From NCBI GenBank assembly GCA_003153655.1, contig PMAK01000095.1, positions 10,675 through 16,748 of the forward strand: 6,074 nt of DNA, in the 5' to 3' direction. The position numbers were made by a program, and so were the translations under genes. The notes beneath the pieces are model-generated. The model was not told the origin of the DNA, did not search any database, and was given only the letters and a program-made list of their open reading frames with translations. Origin of the DNA: Phycisphaerales bacterium. GTDB lineage: Bacteria; Planctomycetota; Phycisphaerae; Tepidisphaerales; Tepidisphaeraceae. The stretch's first letter is position 1, and every line of letters begins with the position of its first letter. Shown one piece after another: positions 4,424 through 6,074 of the stretch.

Positions 4424-5254
4424 ATGAAGTTGTGTGGATTTGCGGACGAAATTGCACCGGAATTGGATGAGCAGATCAAATGCTGCAAGGAAACGGGCGT
4501 CACCCATTTTGAATTGCGCGGGGTGTATGGGAAAAATGTTCTCGATTTCGATAAATCCGTCCGAATCGAAGTTAAATCCAAATTAAAAGCCAATGGCATG
4601 GGCGTGGCCTGCATCGGCTCGCCGATTGGGAAGGTAAAGATCAGCGAGCCATGGGAAAAGCATTTTGAGCGGTTCAAGATCGCGGTCGAATCGGCCGAGT
4701 TTTTTGAAGCGCCGATGATTCGGATATTCAGCTATTACCCCGAGGAAGATGGCGGGGATATGCATAAGCATCGCGATGAAGTCATTCGCCGGATGCGGGC
4801 GAAGGTTGAATACATCAAAAATCGCGATGTGACGCTGGTGCATGAAAATGAAAAAGGCATTTACGGGGCGAGCGGCGCGGATTGCCTGGATCTCTTAAAA
4901 GCCGTGGATTCTCCAAAGTTTCAGGCGGCGTTCGATTTTGGGAATTTCGTGCAGGTGAAACAAAATCCGCTGGAGGCGTGGCCCTCGCTGAAGCCATATG
5001 CCGTTCACATTCACATCAAGGATGTGAGTGCGAAAGAAGATCGGGCGGTGCCGGCTGGGAGCGGGGATGGGCATCTGGAGCCGATTCTGGTTGATTTGAA
5101 CAAGAGCGGATACAGCGGGTTTTTGAGTCTGGAGCCGCATTTGAAAGCCGCGGGACAATTCAGCGGCTTCAGCGGGCCGGCGCTGTTTAAGATGGCGGTG
5201 GAAGCGCTGAAGGTGATCTGCCGAAAGAACGGGATCGAGCTTGCGGGGAATTAA
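4424..5254 (+). CDS. sugar phosphate isomerase/epimerase-like TIM-barrel protein
   Basis: 276 aa from ATG 4424, of the xylose isomerase-like/AP endonuclease 2 TIM-barrel superfamily. MKLCGFADEIAPELDEQI is a typical first strand and helix, followed by HFELRGVYGKNV near 28-39. Likely metal ligands at the C-terminal ends of barrel strands are the Glu of LVHENE (141 or 143), Asp171 in FDFGNF, His197 in VHIHIKD and Glu237 in LSLEPH, all in the usual order. Members isomerise or epimerise ketoses, inosose or related sugars in the cytoplasm with a divalent metal; the substrate cannot be read from sequence. No signal peptide or Tat motif is seen. GTG 4421 is a possible alternative start; ATG was chosen because it begins the conserved MKLCGF. 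The next gene begins 21 bp after the stop in the same direction, so they may share a transcript. Confidence 0.88.
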   Translation: MKLCGFADEIAPELDEQIKCCKETGVTHFELRGVYGKNVLDFDKSVRIEVKSKLKANGMGVACIGSPIGKVKISEPWEKHFERFKIAVESAEFFEAPMIRIFSYYPEEDGGDMHKHRDEVIRRMRAKVEYIKNRDVTLVHENEKGIYGASGADCLDLLKAVDSPKFQAAFDFGNFVQVKQNPLEAWPSLKPYAVHIHIKDVSAKEDRAVPAGSGDGHLEPILVDLNKSGYSGFLSLEPHLKAAGQFSGFSGPALFKMAVEALKVICRKNGIELAGN

Positions 5255-5275
5255 CGTGGGGAAACGGCGCTGTGC

Positions 5276-6074
5276 ATGCCGGCAAAATCTGAATCGAGAT
5301 CGAGCAACAGGTTGGCGCTCTGGCCGGAGGAGCTGCCGGAGTTTTCCAGGCTGGCGATGCCGGCTCGGCTCCTGGTGCCCCTGAGCGCGCGAATGGGTGG
5401 GGAAGCGAAAGTGTTGCCGGCGGGAACGGCGGTGCGGAAGGGGCAGGTTTTGGTGGTGCGGGCAGCGGAGTCGTCGCATGTGGCGCTGGCGCCGGCGGCT
5501 GGGGTGATTGAACATGTCCGGCCGATCCGGTTGAGCAATGGGCGCCCCACGCTTGCCATTGAGATGGCTGTAAATCCCGCCGGGGACGGGGAAAGCAATT
5601 CTGATGAGCCTGATGATTTGCGCGATGCCGACCCGTCGGCGCTGGTGACGTGGATCGAGCGGATTCGCCGGGCCGGTATCTGGGCGGATCGGTACGCGAG
5701 CCCTGATCTGATCGGGCAGTTGAACCAGGCGGTTTCGCGGCCCATTGATACCGTGGTTTGCACCGCGCTTGATTCGGATGCGGGGATGCGCCTGAGCGGA
5801 ACCATTGTTGCGCGATTCGGCGCTTTTGTGGCGGAGGGAACTGCCCTGCTGGCGAGAATCACCGGGGCGGCACGATCGATTCTGGCAGTGGAGATGGATG
5901 CGCATCCGACGTGGGCGGTGCCGTGGTGGGACGCGGCGCGGGGGGCGAAGCTGGAGGTCGTCGAGCTGGCCAATGATTATCCGCAGGCTGATCCGACGCT
6001 AATGGTGTATAGCCTGACCAAGCGGCGGCTGCGGCCGGGGAATTTGCCGACGACGCAGGGTGTGCTCGTGATTG
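5276..6074 (+). CDS. RnfC-like protein, N-terminal 266 residues (cut by window edge)
   Basis: Open from ATG 5276 to the right edge. ARLLVPLSARMGGEAKVLPAGTAVRKGQ-type sequence at about 30-57 matches the start of the RnfC/NqrA barrel-sandwich domain (VIPLSQHIG and V-x-x-G-x-x-V-x-K-G-Q in RnfC), followed by APAAGVIEHV. At 234-266 DYPQADPTLMVYSLTKRRL and PGNLPTTQGVLVI match the RnfC stretch YPQG-x-EKQLIYALTGREVP...GLP-x-x-VGVVV. RnfC is the subunit of the Rnf complex that takes electrons from or to NADH via FMN and iron-sulfur clusters. Unlike RnfC, the glycine-rich GLGGAGFPT loop is not seen after IRRAGI (residues 130-135); WADRYASPD stands there, and VCTALDSDAG (about 161-170) replaces the usual NAAECEPY. 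These two places look more like NqrA. Ferredoxin motifs would lie beyond the window. Upstream TAA is in frame, so translation must begin in the 21-bp gap or later. No strong ribosome site is seen. Confidence 0.75.
   Translation, partial: MPAKSESRSSNRLALWPEELPEFSRLAMPARLLVPLSARMGGEAKVLPAGTAVRKGQVLVVRAAESSHVALAPAAGVIEHVRPIRLSNGRPTLAIEMAVNPAGDGESNSDEPDDLRDADPSALVTWIERIRRAGIWADRYASPDLIGQLNQAVSRPIDTVVCTALDSDAGMRLSGTIVARFGAFVAEGTALLARITGAARSILAVEMDAHPTWAVPWWDAARGAKLEVVELANDYPQADPTLMVYSLTKRRLRPGNLPTTQGVLVI

Noticed and set aside
4895..5905. 336-aa minus-strand ORF
   Set aside because: It crosses the isomerase and RnfC-like genes antisense, is very rich in Arg, Pro and His, and resembles no protein; a GC-rich shadow frame.

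Overview
The window most likely comes from a member of the Planctomycetota. The supporting evidence is a ThiD2-type N-terminus on a thiamine-phosphate synthase, a TPR protein fused to a heptosyltransferase-like domain, a SWIM-finger DDE transposase of a type I associate with this phylum, weak Shine-Dalgarno sites and GC-rich flanks. This assignment is inferred from gene content only; no rRNA or other marker gene is present.

Layout. (1) 1-340, minus strand: the first 113 codons of a ThiD2-ThiE fusion, running off the left edge. (2) 371-1870, plus strand: a 499-aa TPR/GT-B glycosyltransferase, diverging from thiE across only 30 bp. (3) 1871-1995: a convergent intergenic region with a cluster of TGCACAAC-type repeats that can form hairpins. 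(4) 1996-3494, minus strand: a lower-GC accessory block with a GNAT acetyltransferase, an unrecognised 179-aa protein and a 73-aa ribbon-helix-helix (RHH) protein. (5) 3495-3577: two mirror-image divergent promoters with matching operator-like boxes, each -10 hexamer ending 7 nt before an ATG. (6) 3578-4156, plus strand: remains of one SWIM zinc-finger/IS4-type DDE transposase. It has lost its catalytic middle, carries a 7-bp tandem duplication and a 1-bp frameshift, and ends in a second copy of the TGCACAAC repeats. (7) 4195-4423: a spacer with a C-run/G-run palindrome and a canonical G-quadruplex motif. (8) 4424-5254: a sugar phosphate isomerase/epimerase-like TIM-barrel protein, followed after 21 bp by (9) 5276 to the right edge: an RnfC-like protein whose usual glycine-rich motif is not visible.

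How it fits together. The flanks look like ordinary chromosome. The segment between the two repeat clusters (about 1.93 to 4.18 kb) looks like an acquired and decaying island. A 34-bp imperfect direct repeat (29/34 identical) and an 11-bp perfect direct repeat bracket it. The most notable features are the repeat-bounded island, the symmetrical divergent promoter/operator between the RHH gene and the transposase remnant, and an intact short SWIM-finger ORF that keeps a good promoter after losing the catalytic part. Whether RHH, the 179-aa protein and GNAT form a functional module (for example toxin-antitoxin-like) is speculation from gene order.
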